The notes beneath the pieces are model-generated. The model made no database searches. It was given only the letters and a program-made list of their open reading frames with translations, and was not told the DNA's origin. A program made the position numbers and the translations under genes. From contig NZ_JAMYXM010000001.1 in the NCBI RefSeq assembly GCF_024158145.1, forward strand, positions 1,426,001 through 1,490,000: a stretch of DNA of 64,000 nt, in the 5' to 3' direction. This stretch comes from Notoacmeibacter sp. MSK16QG-6. GTDB lineage: Bacteria > Pseudomonadota > Alphaproteobacteria > Rhizobiales > Rhizobiaceae. Positions 7,895 through 16,130 of the stretch are shown here, piece after piece (positions within the stretch are counted from its first letter, which is position 1; each line of letters begins with the position of its first letter).

Positions 7895-8449
7895 CTACTC
7901 CGCGATCATGCCCGATCGGTCTGGTGCGGTTTCGCCGCCGTGCGAGAGGGGGCGTTGCATGATAGCCGTGTCGCGCCACTCATCGCCCTTCCAGCCAGTA
8001 TCCTTCAGCGTGCCAACCATTTCGAAGCCGTGGCGTCGGTGGAGCGCGACCGAGGCCGCATTGTTGGCGCTGTCTCCGATTACGGCGAGCATCTGTCGCC
8101 AGGGGCCATTTTCGGCCACTCTGATCAGATCGAGGAGCAGAGCGCTGCCGATGCCGTGTCCTACGTGGTCCGGGGCGACATAAACGGAATCCTCCAGCGT
8201 GAAGCGCCAGCCGGGTCGCTCGCTTCGATAAGGACCGGCATAGGCGTAACCCGCGACGTCGCCGTCAGCGGTACACGCAATTCGTATGGGAAGGGTGTTT
8301 TTCACCAGCTTGGCGAACCGGGCGGCCATCTCATTTTCCGACGGCGCTTCAAGCTCGTAAGTGCCGAAGCCGCTCATCACGTGATGGCCATAGATTGCAG
8401 CGATGGCCGAGATGTCGCTGGGTTCAAAGGGGCGGATGGTGATGGCCAC
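7895..8449 (-). CDS. GNAT N-acetyltransferase, phosphinothricin acetyltransferase-like
   Basis: This 184-residue protein resembles the Pat/Bar subgroup of GNAT enzymes: opening IRPFEPSDISAIAAIYGHHV, the RPGWRFTLEDSVYVAPDH segment (about 79-95), the acetyl-CoA loop VGHGIGSALL (about 96-105) and LHRRHGFEMVGTLKDTGWK near the C-terminus. Relatives acetylate phosphinothricin, methionine sulfone or sulfoximine. The native substrate here is unknown and herbicide resistance should not be assumed. A 15-residue polar tail extends past the domain. It is monocistronic by layout, upstream of a strong terminator belonging to the next gene. Confidence 0.86.
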   Translation of the reverse strand: MAITIRPFEPSDISAIAAIYGHHVMSGFGTYELEAPSENEMAARFAKLVKNTLPIRIACTADGDVAGYAYAGPYRSERPGWRFTLEDSVYVAPDHVGHGIGSALLLDLIRVAENGPWRQMLAVIGDSANNAASVALHRRHGFEMVGTLKDTGWKGDEWRDTAIMQRPLSHGGETAPDRSGMIAE

Positions 8450-8493
8450 AATATCCTCGTCGAAAAGCCGGACTGGAAAATAAATCGGGAATG

Positions 8494-8520
8494 AAAAAAG
8501 GGCGGCCCGCTGGACCGCCC
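8494..8520 (-). terminator. intrinsic terminator in the BAX-inhibitor-like / acetyltransferase gap
   Basis: Read on the minus strand, GGGCGG (8520-8515) pairs with CCGCCC (8505-8500) around a nine-base loop, followed directly by six T residues (8499-8494). It lies 22 bp past the stop of the BAX-inhibitor gene. Stem plus T-run make this one of the clearest terminators in the window. Confidence 0.85.
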
Positions 8521-8542
8521 CTATCGTCTCGCCGACTACTGC

Positions 8543-9292
8543 TTACTCGCGATTGCCGAGGAATTGCAGCAGGAACATGAACAGGTTGATGAAGTCGAGA
8601 TACAGACGCAGCGCGCCGATGATCGCCTTGCGGCCATACATCACCTCGTCATCACCCTCATAATACATCTCCTTGATCTGCTGGGTGTCGTAGGCAGTCA
8701 GGCCAGCGAATACCAGAACGCCGATCACCGAGATTGCGAACTGCAGAGCAGATGAGCCGAGGAAGATATTAACGATCGAGGCAATGATCAGGCCGAACAC
8801 GCCCATAATCAGGAACGAGCCCCAGCCGGAGAGGTCACGCTTGGTCGTATATCCGAACAGGCTCAGCGCGCCGAAGGCGGATGCCGTGATGAAGAACGTC
8901 CGAACGATCGATTCGCCCGTGTAAACGAGAAAAATCGTCGACAGCGATGCGCCCACCAATGCAGCGTAAAGCCAAAATGTGCCCTGCGCAGCCGGCACGC
9001 TCATCTTGTGAATGCGGAACGACAGGAAGAACACCAGCGCGAGCGGGGCGAAGACCATCACCCATTTGAGCGGGCTCTGATAAAGAACAGCGCCGATCTG
9101 CGTAAGCTGACCGTCGCTAACGGCCAGGTTGAAAAGGCCCCATGCGACGGCGCCGGTCAGAGCGAGGCCGATCATCATCAGGTTGTAGACCTTGATCATG
9201 TAGGACCGAAGGCCCTGATCGATCGACGCATCGGCAACCGTTCCACCACGGGCCGTGCTGTAGATCTGATAATTGCGGACAGGGTCAGCCAT
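8543..9292 (-). CDS. Bax inhibitor-1/YccA family membrane protein
   Basis: A 249-residue integral membrane protein with about seven hydrophobic helices, starting after a soluble N-terminus (MADPVRNYQIYSTARGG). The start at 9292 has AGAGGA about eight bases upstream; the longer frame lacks support. Typical segments are LRSYMIKVYNLMMIGLALTG, SLFGYTTKRDLSGWGSFL and the C-terminal FINLFMFLLQFLGNRE. Bacterial relatives include YccA, which modulates FtsH proteolysis, and pH-gated calcium leak channels of the BsYetJ type. Which applies here is not known. It lies in the inner membrane. Confidence 0.9.
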   Translation of the reverse strand: MADPVRNYQIYSTARGGTVADASIDQGLRSYMIKVYNLMMIGLALTGAVAWGLFNLAVSDGQLTQIGAVLYQSPLKWVMVFAPLALVFFLSFRIHKMSVPAAQGTFWLYAALVGASLSTIFLVYTGESIVRTFFITASAFGALSLFGYTTKRDLSGWGSFLIMGVFGLIIASIVNIFLGSSALQFAISVIGVLVFAGLTAYDTQQIKEMYYEGDDEVMYGRKAIIGALRLYLDFINLFMFLLQFLGNRE

Positions 9293-9486
9293 TGCGATCC
9301 TCTCATTGACTGGCAAAAAACCGTCCAGCGGGCGGCGCCCACCGGTTTGAATGTAATATGCGTATTGATGGAGCGCAGCACAAGAGCGGTTGCAACGCGC
9401 CGTCAAACAATCGTTAAAGGTGGCGTCCTGGCGTAAAACGCCGATGCAAGCTCGCAACCAGACAGGCCCAGCCGCGTTGCAAGGAC

Positions 9487-9927
9487 ATGATCAGAACAGC
9501 TTTTCTTCTCGCCGCCGGCTTCTTCGCTTTCGACAGCCTTCTCCCGCCGCTTTCGAACGCGCAATCGCAGCCTCTCTCCTCCATGAAATGGGAGAAACGG
9601 CCGCTGTTTATCTTTGCTCCCGATTCAGGGCAGGCAGACAATCAATGGTCAATTCTGCAGAAGAACATGGACGGTCTGAAGGATCGCGACATGATGGTGT
9701 TGACGGTGACCGACCGGGTCACGGCCCGGCTGGGACGGGCGCCGGCCGATGTGAGCGCCGCCGATCTGCGCGATCACTACAATGTTCCGAGGCAGCGCTA
9801 TGAGTCGATTCTCGTCGGCAAGGACGGCACGCGAAAGGCGCTTTGGCGCGACCCGGTCGAAGCGGAGGCGATCTTCCGGATCATCGACGCCATGCCGATG
9901 CGTCAGCGCGAGATGACGGACGGATAA
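9487..9927 (+). CDS. DUF4174 family exported protein
   Basis: The 146-residue protein has a signal peptide (about 1-25, ending SNAQS) and the DUF4174 pattern: KRPLFIFAPDSGQADNQW, a VLTVTD strand, the LRDHYNVPRQRYESILVGKDG block and a C-terminal DAMPMRQREM. The fold looks thioredoxin-like without a CxxC pair. The family is periplasmic in prediction and its function is unassigned. The gene is divergent from the BAX-inhibitor-like gene. The ATG at 9487 follows GCAAGGAC at good spacing. Confidence 0.85.
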   Translation: MIRTAFLLAAGFFAFDSLLPPLSNAQSQPLSSMKWEKRPLFIFAPDSGQADNQWSILQKNMDGLKDRDMMVLTVTDRVTARLGRAPADVSAADLRDHYNVPRQRYESILVGKDGTRKALWRDPVEAEAIFRIIDAMPMRQREMTDG

Positions 9928-9990
9928 ACTACCTTCCCCCTTCGCGTTGATCGACATCAATATCGAGCTGGGGCTGTAGGTCTAGGCTGC

Positions 9991-10016
9991 TTCTCATCGC
10001 ATCTTTCCGATGAGGA
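9991..10016 (+). promoter_or_regulatory. hairpin covering the ribosome-binding site of the 64-residue membrane protein
   Basis: TTCTCATCG (9991-9999) can pair with CGATGAGGA (10008-10016), eight Watson-Crick pairs plus one G-T, around an eight-base loop. The downstream arm contains the GAGGA ribosome site of the ATG at 10023. Folding would block initiation, so this could be a thermosensor or an RNA-controlled switch. No measurement supports this; it is a structural reading. Confidence 0.5.
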
Positions 10017-10022
10017 TCGCAG

Positions 10023-10217
10023 ATGTTCAAGATCACCGCACTCGTTCACGTCATGGCAATGCCCGTTCTGATGGGCATATTCGTCATCGCAGCGCTTAAT
10101 ATTCCGGGTTTCAACGATAGTCGTGGTATTCTGCTTGCCGCCGCTGCCGGTTTCGTTGTCGCCATTCCGGTGAGCTGGTTTGTCGGATCGCGTATCTGGC
10201 GCGCACGCCGGGCCTGA
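10023..10217 (+). CDS. small two-helix inner-membrane protein
   Basis: A 64-residue protein with two hydrophobic segments (about 3-25 and 36-56) joined by a short polar loop (NIPGFNDSRG) and ending in a positively charged tail (RIWRARRA), which predicts an N-in/C-in hairpin. Similar short proteins are common in rhizobia and are sometimes mislabelled CTP synthetase; no function is known. Its GAGGA ribosome site lies in a hairpin described separately. The length, codon use and strong site support a real gene. Confidence 0.75.
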   Translation: MFKITALVHVMAMPVLMGIFVIAALNIPGFNDSRGILLAAAAGFVVAIPVSWFVGSRIWRARRA

Positions 10218-10383
10218 TCATAGGCCGTAGAAAGCCGTTCAATACGAGAGGCGGCTTGCACTACCTGTCGTCGCTCGACCGGTGCGAATGCAGAAATTGA
10301 CAGGCTGGCGGACGTGCTGCATAAGGCGCGCCATCATGATGACGCCGACCCATCTTTCGTCGAAAACGACGACCACGCTCTGA

Positions 10384-10417
10384 TCCCTCCTTCCGTGCCT
10401 TCCCGGAAGGGGAGGGA
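10384..10417 (+). promoter_or_regulatory. stem-loop in the asd leader
   Basis: TCCCT-CCTTCCG (10384-10395) pairs with CGGAAGG-GG-AGGGA (10404-10417), twelve pairs with a two-base bulge and an eight-base loop, 47 bp before the asd ATG. No T-run follows, so it is not a terminator. It may be a leader structure or simply the end of an upstream transcript. The rest of the 247-bp gap (10218-10464) holds only a short AAGCCG/CGGCTT dyad at 10232-10257. Confidence 0.4.
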
Positions 10418-10464
10418 CGGCGCATGTTCAAGGTGGAAGGCGGAACAAGGATCGGATCAATACC

Positions 10465-11499
10465 ATGGGTTTCAAGATTGCAGTGGCCGGCGCGACCGGC
10501 AATGTCGGGCGCGAAATGCTCGACATTCTGGAGGAGCGCGGCTTTCCGGCCGACGAGGTTGTGCCGCTCGCTTCGCGGCGCTCCGTCGGCACGGAGGTCT
10601 CCTATGGCGACAAGACGCTGAAGGTCCGCGCGCTGGAGGATTACGATTTCTCCGATACCGATCTCTGCCTGATGAGCGCGGGCGGCGACATCTCCAAGAA
10701 ATACAGCCCGAAGATCGGCCAGCAGGGTTGTATCGTGATCGATAATTCCTCGGCCTGGCGCTACGATTCCGAAGTGCCGCTGATCGTGCCGGAAGTGAAC
10801 CCCGATGCGATCGAGGGCTTCCGCAAGAAGAACATCATTGCCAATCCGAACTGCTCGACCGCGCAGCTCGTCGTTGCGCTCAAGCCGCTGCATGACGCGG
10901 CGACGATCAAGCGTATCGTCGTTTCGACCTACCAGTCGGTGTCCGGCGCGGGCAAGGATGGCATGGACGAGCTTTTTAACCAGTCTCGCGCGGTCTTCGT
11001 TTCCGATCCGATCGAAGCCAAGAAGTTCACCAAGCGCATCGCCTTCAATGTCATTCCGCACATCGATGTGTTCATGGAAGACGGTTACACCAAGGAAGAG
11101 TGGAAGATCCTCGCCGAGACCAAAAAGATGCTCGATCCGAAGATCAGGGTCACGGCGACTGCTGTGCGGGTGCCGGTCTTCGTCGGTCATGCCGAGGCGG
11201 TGAATATCGAATTCGAGCGCGAGATCACGGCCGAGCAGGCGCGTGACATTCTGCGTGAAGCGCCGGGCTGCCTTGTGGTCGACAAGCACGAGGATGGCGG
11301 ATACGTCACCCCCAATGAATGCGCCGGCGACGATGCGACATTCATTTCGCGTATCCGCGAGGACGCCACCGTCGAAAACGGTCTGGCATTGTGGGTGGTG
11401 TCGGACAATCTGCGAAAGGGCGCGGCGCTGAATACGATTCAGATCGCCGAACTGCTCGTTGCCAGAGGTCTGATCCAGCCGAAGAAGCAGGCCGCCTGA
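10465..11499 (+). CDS. asd: aspartate-semialdehyde dehydrogenase
   Basis: The 344-residue enzyme reduces aspartyl phosphate to aspartate semialdehyde with NADPH, feeding lysine/diaminopimelate, threonine and methionine synthesis. GATGNVG (9-15) binds NADP, the nucleophile is C130 in NPNCST, and H242 in VGHAEAV is the general base. Length matches the Gram-negative/Gram-positive mixed class lacking long insertions. An AAGGA lies some 13 bases before the ATG, rather far. Its location downstream of leuB and the presence of dapF at 46.6 kb make the link to peptidoglycan precursor synthesis natural. Confidence 0.97.
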   Translation: MGFKIAVAGATGNVGREMLDILEERGFPADEVVPLASRRSVGTEVSYGDKTLKVRALEDYDFSDTDLCLMSAGGDISKKYSPKIGQQGCIVIDNSSAWRYDSEVPLIVPEVNPDAIEGFRKKNIIANPNCSTAQLVVALKPLHDAATIKRIVVSTYQSVSGAGKDGMDELFNQSRAVFVSDPIEAKKFTKRIAFNVIPHIDVFMEDGYTKEEWKILAETKKMLDPKIRVTATAVRVPVFVGHAEAVNIEFEREITAEQARDILREAPGCLVVDKHEDGGYVTPNECAGDDATFISRIREDATVENGLALWVVSDNLRKGAALNTIQIAELLVARGLIQPKKQAA

Positions 11500-11590
11500 C
11501 GGCTTGCATCGACACTGCTGAAGCGCATTTACGGGCGGGGTCTATGATGGCCTCGCCCGTTTTCGTTTCCGGCAATCCCTGGGAGGCTTC

Positions 11591-12256
11591 ATGAGCATTC
11601 GTACCCTGATTGTCGGGGCATCAGGCGGGATCGGCGCTGCGTTGGCGGCCAAATGCCGCGACGATGGCGAGGTGGTAACGCTTTCCCGTTCCGCTGATGG
11701 GCTGGACGTTACGGATGAAGCGAGCATCGAACGCGCCATTGCGACGCTGGATGACACGTTCCAGCGTGTTTTCGTTGCGGTCGGGATTCTGGCGCCGGAA
11801 GGCGGACAGCCGGAACGGCGATTGGGCGAGGTCGAGCCGGATGCGCTGGCGTATCTCTTTGCCGTCAATGCAACCGGCCCGCTGCTTGTTCTCAAACATC
11901 TCATCCCGCATCTGGCCAAGGACGAAGGCGTGCGCATCGGCATCCTGTCGGCGCGCGTCGGCTCCATCGGGGACAATGAGATTGGCGGCTGGTATGCTTA
12001 CAGGGCTTCAAAAGCCGCGCTGAACCAATTCGTTCGTACGGCTGCCGTCGAACTGTCGCGCAGTCATCCGGAAAGCGTACTGGCGGCGCTTCATCCAGGC
12101 ACAGTGGCGACGCCTTTCACCGCCGACTACCAGGGACGGCACAGGACGGTGTCGCCCGAGACCGCCGCTGAAAATCTCGTTCGCGTTCTCAGCGGACTCG
12201 GACCGGAGGAGACCGGATCGTTCAGGGACCAAAACGGCGAAACGGTCCCATGGTGA
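11591..12256 (+). CDS. SDR family oxidoreductase, CsgA-like
   Basis: A 221-residue short SDR. The Rossmann motif GASGGIG occurs at about 9-15, and YxxxK is present as YAYRASK near 136-142. The usual NNAG is replaced by AVGIL, as in the CsgA/YciK-like subgroup whose members lack the canonical motif. The protein ends with an unusual loss of the C-terminal PVDGG segment. Activity and substrate are not deducible. Downstream it converges on the M3 peptidase gene with only 21 bp between stops. Confidence 0.83.
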   Translation: MSIRTLIVGASGGIGAALAAKCRDDGEVVTLSRSADGLDVTDEASIERAIATLDDTFQRVFVAVGILAPEGGQPERRLGEVEPDALAYLFAVNATGPLLVLKHLIPHLAKDEGVRIGILSARVGSIGDNEIGGWYAYRASKAALNQFVRTAAVELSRSHPESVLAALHPGTVATPFTADYQGRHRTVSPETAAENLVRVLSGLGPEETGSFRDQNGETVPW

Positions 12257-12277
12257 GCTTCGACCGTTTCACGTGAA

Positions 12278-14350
12278 TCATATTTCGCGACCGGCCTCGG
12301 TCAGAAGGCCGCGTTTGCGCATCATGGCGTCCGGGTTGGGCATCTGTCCGCGAAAGGCGCTATAAAGGCGTTCGGGATCGGCGCTGCCGCCCGCAGCATA
12401 GATGTGCTCGCGAAGCTTTTCGGCGATCTGTGGATTGAACGGATCTCCCGTTTCGGTAAAGGCTTCGAAAGCATCGGCATCCAAAACCTCGCTCCACATA
12501 TAGGAATAGTAGCCGGCTGAATATCCGTCACCGGCGAAGATGTGCTGGAAGTGCGGACTACGGTGTCGCATGGCGATGGCTTCCGGTTTGCCAAGCGCTT
12601 CCATGGTTTCCGCCTCGAAGGCGATGGGATCGTCGGCGGGCGTGCCCGCGTGGTATTTCATATCCATCAGCGCCGAGGCGGTGAACTCGACGGTCGCAAA
12701 GCCCTGTCCGAAATCCTGCGCTGCCTTGAGCTTGTCCATCAGATTCTGAGGCATGGGTTCACCCGTGCGCACGTGACGCAGGTGGCTTTGCATGATCTCC
12801 GGAACAGTGAGCCAGTGTTCATAGAGCTGGCTCGGCAGTTCGACGAAATCGCGGCTGACGGAAGTGCCGGAGATGGACGGCCATGTTACCTCCGACAGGA
12901 GGCCGTGCAGGGCATGGCCGAACTCGTGAAAAAGCGTCCGCGCTTCATCCATGGACAGCAGCGCCGGCTGGCCGGCCTTCGGCTTGGCGAAATTCATGAC
13001 GTTGTAGATGATCGGCTTCTGGCCGCCATCGAGCTTGTGGGCGCTTTGCAGCCGGCTCATCCACGCGCCGGAGCGTTTCGATGGCCGATTGAAGTAGTCG
13101 GCCAGAAAGGCGCCGCGCAATCCGCCATCGGCATCGCGCACCTCGAAGACGCGGACGTCCTCGTGCCAGCCATTCAGATCGGGCCGCTCGACCATTTGCA
13201 GCCCGAACAGCCGCCGGGCGACATCGAAACAAGCTTCGATGACCCGTTCCAGCGCCAGATAGGGCTTCAATTCCGCTTCATCGAGAGCGAAGCGTTCGGC
13301 GCGCAGCTTCTCTTGCCAGTAGCGCCAGTCTGCACCGGCAATCTCGGCATTCTGACCCGCCGCTGCGGCAAGCTGCCCAAGCGCCTGGCGGTCGCTTTCC
13401 GCCACGACCTTCGCGCGCTCCCAGACCGGTTCCAGCAAACCCATCACCCGGTCCGGCGTCTTGGCCATTGTGTTGTCGAGCTTGAATGCTGCGAAACTGC
13501 CATAGCCAAGCAGTTTTGCCTTCTCGTCGCGCAGTTTCAGCGTTTCGGCGATGATCGGGGTATTGTCGGTGTCCTCCGACAGGCTTCCACGATTGGTGAA
13601 GGCGCGATAGGCGGCCTGGCGAAATTCCGGCTTGTCGGAGGCCTGCATAAACGGTTCGTAAAGAGAGCGTGAGAGTGTTACGACATAGCGACCCTCATGA
13701 CCGCGCGCTTCCGCTGTCGAGGCCATGGCGGCCGTGAGATCACTTGGCAGGCCCGCGACATCGGCCTCGTCGAGAACCAGTTCCCACTCCGCTTCGTCCT
13801 TCAGCACGTTCTGGCCGAAGGCAGCGCCCAATTCGGCGAGCCGCGCCCCGATCTCGGCAAAGCGCTCGCGGTCGGCGCCTTCCAGCTTCGCGCCGGCGCG
13901 GACAAAGCTCTTCCAGGTCTTTTCCAGAACCTCGGCGGTCTCGCCATCGATGTCGAGGCCGCTACGCTTTTCCCAAAGTGCATCGACGCGGGCGAAAAGC
14001 CTTTCATTCATGGCGATGGCGGTGAAATGGCGGCTCATCGCGGGCGAAAGCTTGCGCTCCAGCTCCTGAATATGCGGGTTGGTGTCCGCGCCGGCCAGGC
14101 CCCAGAAAATCGCCGATATGCGAGACAGAGCTTCTCCCGCCAGCTCCAGCGGCTTTAAGGTGTTTTCGACCGTCGCTTCGTCATCATTTGCAGCGATGGC
14201 GTCGATCTCGTTCAGGTGAGCGGCCATTGCGGCTTCGAATACGGGTTCGAAATCGGCTTGATCGATCGCCGCATAGTCCGGCAGGCCGTGCTCGCCGGTC
14301 CAGTTTGTGAGGGGGTGGGCGGCCAGGTCGATGGAGCGTTTGGTCATCAA
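12278..14350 (-). CDS. dcp: M3 family metallopeptidase, peptidyl-dipeptidase Dcp-like
   Basis: The 690-residue protein is full-length for the thimet/Dcp group. The zinc motif HEFGH is at 475-479 with third ligand E504 in RDFVELPSQ, and the C-terminal YYSYMWSEVLDADAF segment is characteristic. The VSRDFVELPSQ context favours dipeptidyl carboxypeptidase Dcp over oligopeptidase A. It would trim short peptides in the cytoplasm, releasing C-terminal dipeptides. Start is at one of two adjacent ATGs (14350 or 14347). Neighbours give no further hint of substrate. Confidence 0.93.
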   Translation of the reverse strand: MMTKRSIDLAAHPLTNWTGEHGLPDYAAIDQADFEPVFEAAMAAHLNEIDAIAANDDEATVENTLKPLELAGEALSRISAIFWGLAGADTNPHIQELERKLSPAMSRHFTAIAMNERLFARVDALWEKRSGLDIDGETAEVLEKTWKSFVRAGAKLEGADRERFAEIGARLAELGAAFGQNVLKDEAEWELVLDEADVAGLPSDLTAAMASTAEARGHEGRYVVTLSRSLYEPFMQASDKPEFRQAAYRAFTNRGSLSEDTDNTPIIAETLKLRDEKAKLLGYGSFAAFKLDNTMAKTPDRVMGLLEPVWERAKVVAESDRQALGQLAAAAGQNAEIAGADWRYWQEKLRAERFALDEAELKPYLALERVIEACFDVARRLFGLQMVERPDLNGWHEDVRVFEVRDADGGLRGAFLADYFNRPSKRSGAWMSRLQSAHKLDGGQKPIIYNVMNFAKPKAGQPALLSMDEARTLFHEFGHALHGLLSEVTWPSISGTSVSRDFVELPSQLYEHWLTVPEIMQSHLRHVRTGEPMPQNLMDKLKAAQDFGQGFATVEFTASALMDMKYHAGTPADDPIAFEAETMEALGKPEAIAMRHRSPHFQHIFAGDGYSAGYYSYMWSEVLDADAFEAFTETGDPFNPQIAEKLREHIYAAGGSADPERLYSAFRGQMPNPDAMMRKRGLLTEAGREI

Positions 14351-14415
14351 GCATTCTTTGATTGGGGATTTGTGATGAGGTCAACATAGGGGCCATCATC
14401 CGTTCCGCCAATGCG

Positions 14416-15465
14416 TTACCCCATTCCGAGCGCTGCTTTCGCCTTGTCGGTCGGCTTCCAGCGGAATTCTGTGCGGATCACGCCGTGATCGCCGGTGCCG
14501 CTAAATTTGTGGTCCTCGAAATTGAGATGGTCGTTTTCGACGATCATCTCGCGAAACAGCCAGAGCCGATCTTCGCTATTGTCGTAAAACTGCTCGGAAA
14601 ACAGGATGTGATCGAGGCTTTCCCGATCCTTCTTGAAAACGTGGGTATAATAAACGTCGCGGGTCGAGCGGTATTCCTGCAGCGTCTGGGCGGTGTAGAG
14701 CCCGTTATCGACGCCGCCGAAGGATAAGGGCGCAAGATAGCTCGGCTGCTCGGTGAGAATATTGAGCGTGTTGCTCTGTTTGCCGTCATTCATGTCGCCG
14801 ATGATAACGACAGGCGTATCGGTCTTTTTGGCGATTTTCGTCACGATGACGCGGAGGGCGGCGGCTTCGGCCGTGCGGCGAATGGTCGAAATGGCATAGC
14901 CAAGCGCGTTGACGTGATCGCCATGGGTGTCGCGATCATACCAGTTTTCACGCCAGATCTGCGTCGGACGGCGGCTCTTGAAGTGGCAAACGAACACCTC
15001 GATAACCGGCGTCGAAGGATCGGGCTGAACCCTGGCGTGGAGAACGGGCCGCGAAAAGCTCGACAGATTGACGGCGATGGATTCTGTCTGCGGATCGTCA
15101 CCATCGGAACGCAGGACCATCTCATCCGGGAAATCGGTGATCCATTCCGGTTCGCTGGCAAGCATGTCTTCGCGCACGGCCCCGGCACAGACGATCTTGC
15201 CGCCGTCATGATCCGGAGGGACGAGCGCTTTGTGGCTGCCGCTCAAGCCGGCGTTTTCCAGCGCGTCTTCCAGGGCCGCCTTCGCCCAAAGTTCCTGGAA
15301 GCCAACAAAATCGGCAGAGAGCCGCCGCAAGGTATCGCCGGTCCAGCCGATCTTCCGGTCATAGATTTCACGGGTCCAGCCATCGGCGTCGCTGTAGATC
15401 GCCTCGCCCGGCAGTTGGAGATTATAGAGATTGAAGCTGGCAAACGAGACGTCCCGATCTGCCAT
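14416..15465 (-). CDS. endonuclease/exonuclease/phosphatase-fold protein
   Basis: A 349-residue protein of the EEP superfamily. N-terminal SFASFNLYNLQLP, the Mg-binding glutamate in FVGFQELW, the VFVCHFKSRR strand and the IIGDMNDG and C-terminal GTGDHGVI blocks provide the DNase I-like catalytic set. I take the start at 15465 because GGAGGAG lies just upstream; the extra 21 codons of the longer frame look non-coding. No signal peptide is seen, so it is probably cytoplasmic. The substrate (nucleic acid, phospholipid or sugar phosphate) is unknown. It is divergent from the MarR gene. Confidence 0.85.
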   Translation of the reverse strand: MADRDVSFASFNLYNLQLPGEAIYSDADGWTREIYDRKIGWTGDTLRRLSADFVGFQELWAKAALEDALENAGLSGSHKALVPPDHDGGKIVCAGAVREDMLASEPEWITDFPDEMVLRSDGDDPQTESIAVNLSSFSRPVLHARVQPDPSTPVIEVFVCHFKSRRPTQIWRENWYDRDTHGDHVNALGYAISTIRRTAEAAALRVIVTKIAKKTDTPVVIIGDMNDGKQSNTLNILTEQPSYLAPLSFGGVDNGLYTAQTLQEYRSTRDVYYTHVFKKDRESLDHILFSEQFYDNSEDRLWLFREMIVENDHLNFEDHKFSGTGDHGVIRTEFRWKPTDKAKAALGMG

Positions 15466-15605
15466 CGAGTCTCCTCCACATCTGGATTGCGTGAACTCTA
15501 TCCTGGGTTTGCGACGCAAAAATGACAACTAGGAATATATACGTATCGCGCTGTTGGCATCTCGCTCGGTTCAGGCACTCTTGAAAAGGCGGACAAAGAG
15601 AATAT

Positions 15606-15638
15606 AGTAAGGTCAACTTATAATCATATGATCTTACT
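15606..15638 (+). promoter_or_regulatory. palindromic operator with embedded -10, at the marR start codon
   Basis: AGTAAGGTCA (15606-15615) and TGATCTTACT (15629-15638) are inverted copies matching at 9 of 10 positions; the second ends at the ATG. A perfect TATAAT sits between them at 15619-15624, placing transcription start about eight bases before, or near, the ATG. No ribosome site fits. The arrangement suggests an autorepressed, nearly leaderless marR mRNA. No convincing -35 is at standard spacing. Confidence 0.6.
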
Positions 15639-16130
15639 ATGGCCGCGACTGATTCCGATTCCTCCCTGTTCGTCGTATTCGACCTTGTCCGTGCGTTTCG
15701 CTCACGCTTTGAAGAGGCGGTATCGGCTTCGCCCGTGGCCGTCACCCCGGCGGAGTCGCGCGTGCTGCTCGATCTCACCAAGCATGGTCCTTCGCGTCAG
15801 GCCGAGATCGGAGAACGGCTGGCCATCGGGGCTATGAGCGTGACGGGGCTGGTGGACCGTCTGGAAAAGGCGGGATTCGTCAGGCGTGAAGCCGATCCGG
15901 AAGATCGGCGCGCCAAATGCATTCACCTGACAACAGCAAGCGCGCCGGTTCTGGAGGAAATCCAGCGCGTGAAGAGCGCTCTTCGCGATCGCGCAACGCG
16001 CAACATCGACCCCGCCGATTACGAGATCTACACGCGGGTTATCCGCCAGATGAGAGCCAATCTGGCCGACAGTCGCTGTTCTGAAAATGCTCCGCAATCC
16101 ATCGGGAAATCGGAGACACGCAATGCTTGA
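15639..16130 (+). CDS. MarR family transcriptional regulator
   Basis: The 163-residue protein has the winged-helix core: helix-turn-helix in PSRQAEIGERLAIGAMSVTGLVDRLEKAGFV, then the wing READPEDRRAKCIHLT. N- and C-terminal helices would form the dimer. It immediately precedes an MFS efflux gene with an eight-base overlap, so it probably represses that pump until a ligand binds, the usual MarR circuit. The palindromic operator abutting its start supports autoregulation. The ligand is unknown. Confidence 0.92.
   Translation: MAATDSDSSLFVVFDLVRAFRSRFEEAVSASPVAVTPAESRVLLDLTKHGPSRQAEIGERLAIGAMSVTGLVDRLEKAGFVRREADPEDRRAKCIHLTTASAPVLEEIQRVKSALRDRATRNIDPADYEIYTRVIRQMRANLADSRCSENAPQSIGKSETRNA

Noticed and set aside
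7895-8449. Herbicide-resistance (bar) gene
   Set aside because: The GNAT protein resembles Pat/Bar in family only; relatives act on several substrates and no evidence points to phosphinothricin.
10261-11289. 342-codon minus-strand frame opposite asd
   Set aside because: asd is complete and catalytic; the frame also covers its leader.
12542-13672. 376-codon open frame opposite the M3 peptidase
   Set aside because: The peptidase has HEFGH and E504; the antisense frame has no family features.
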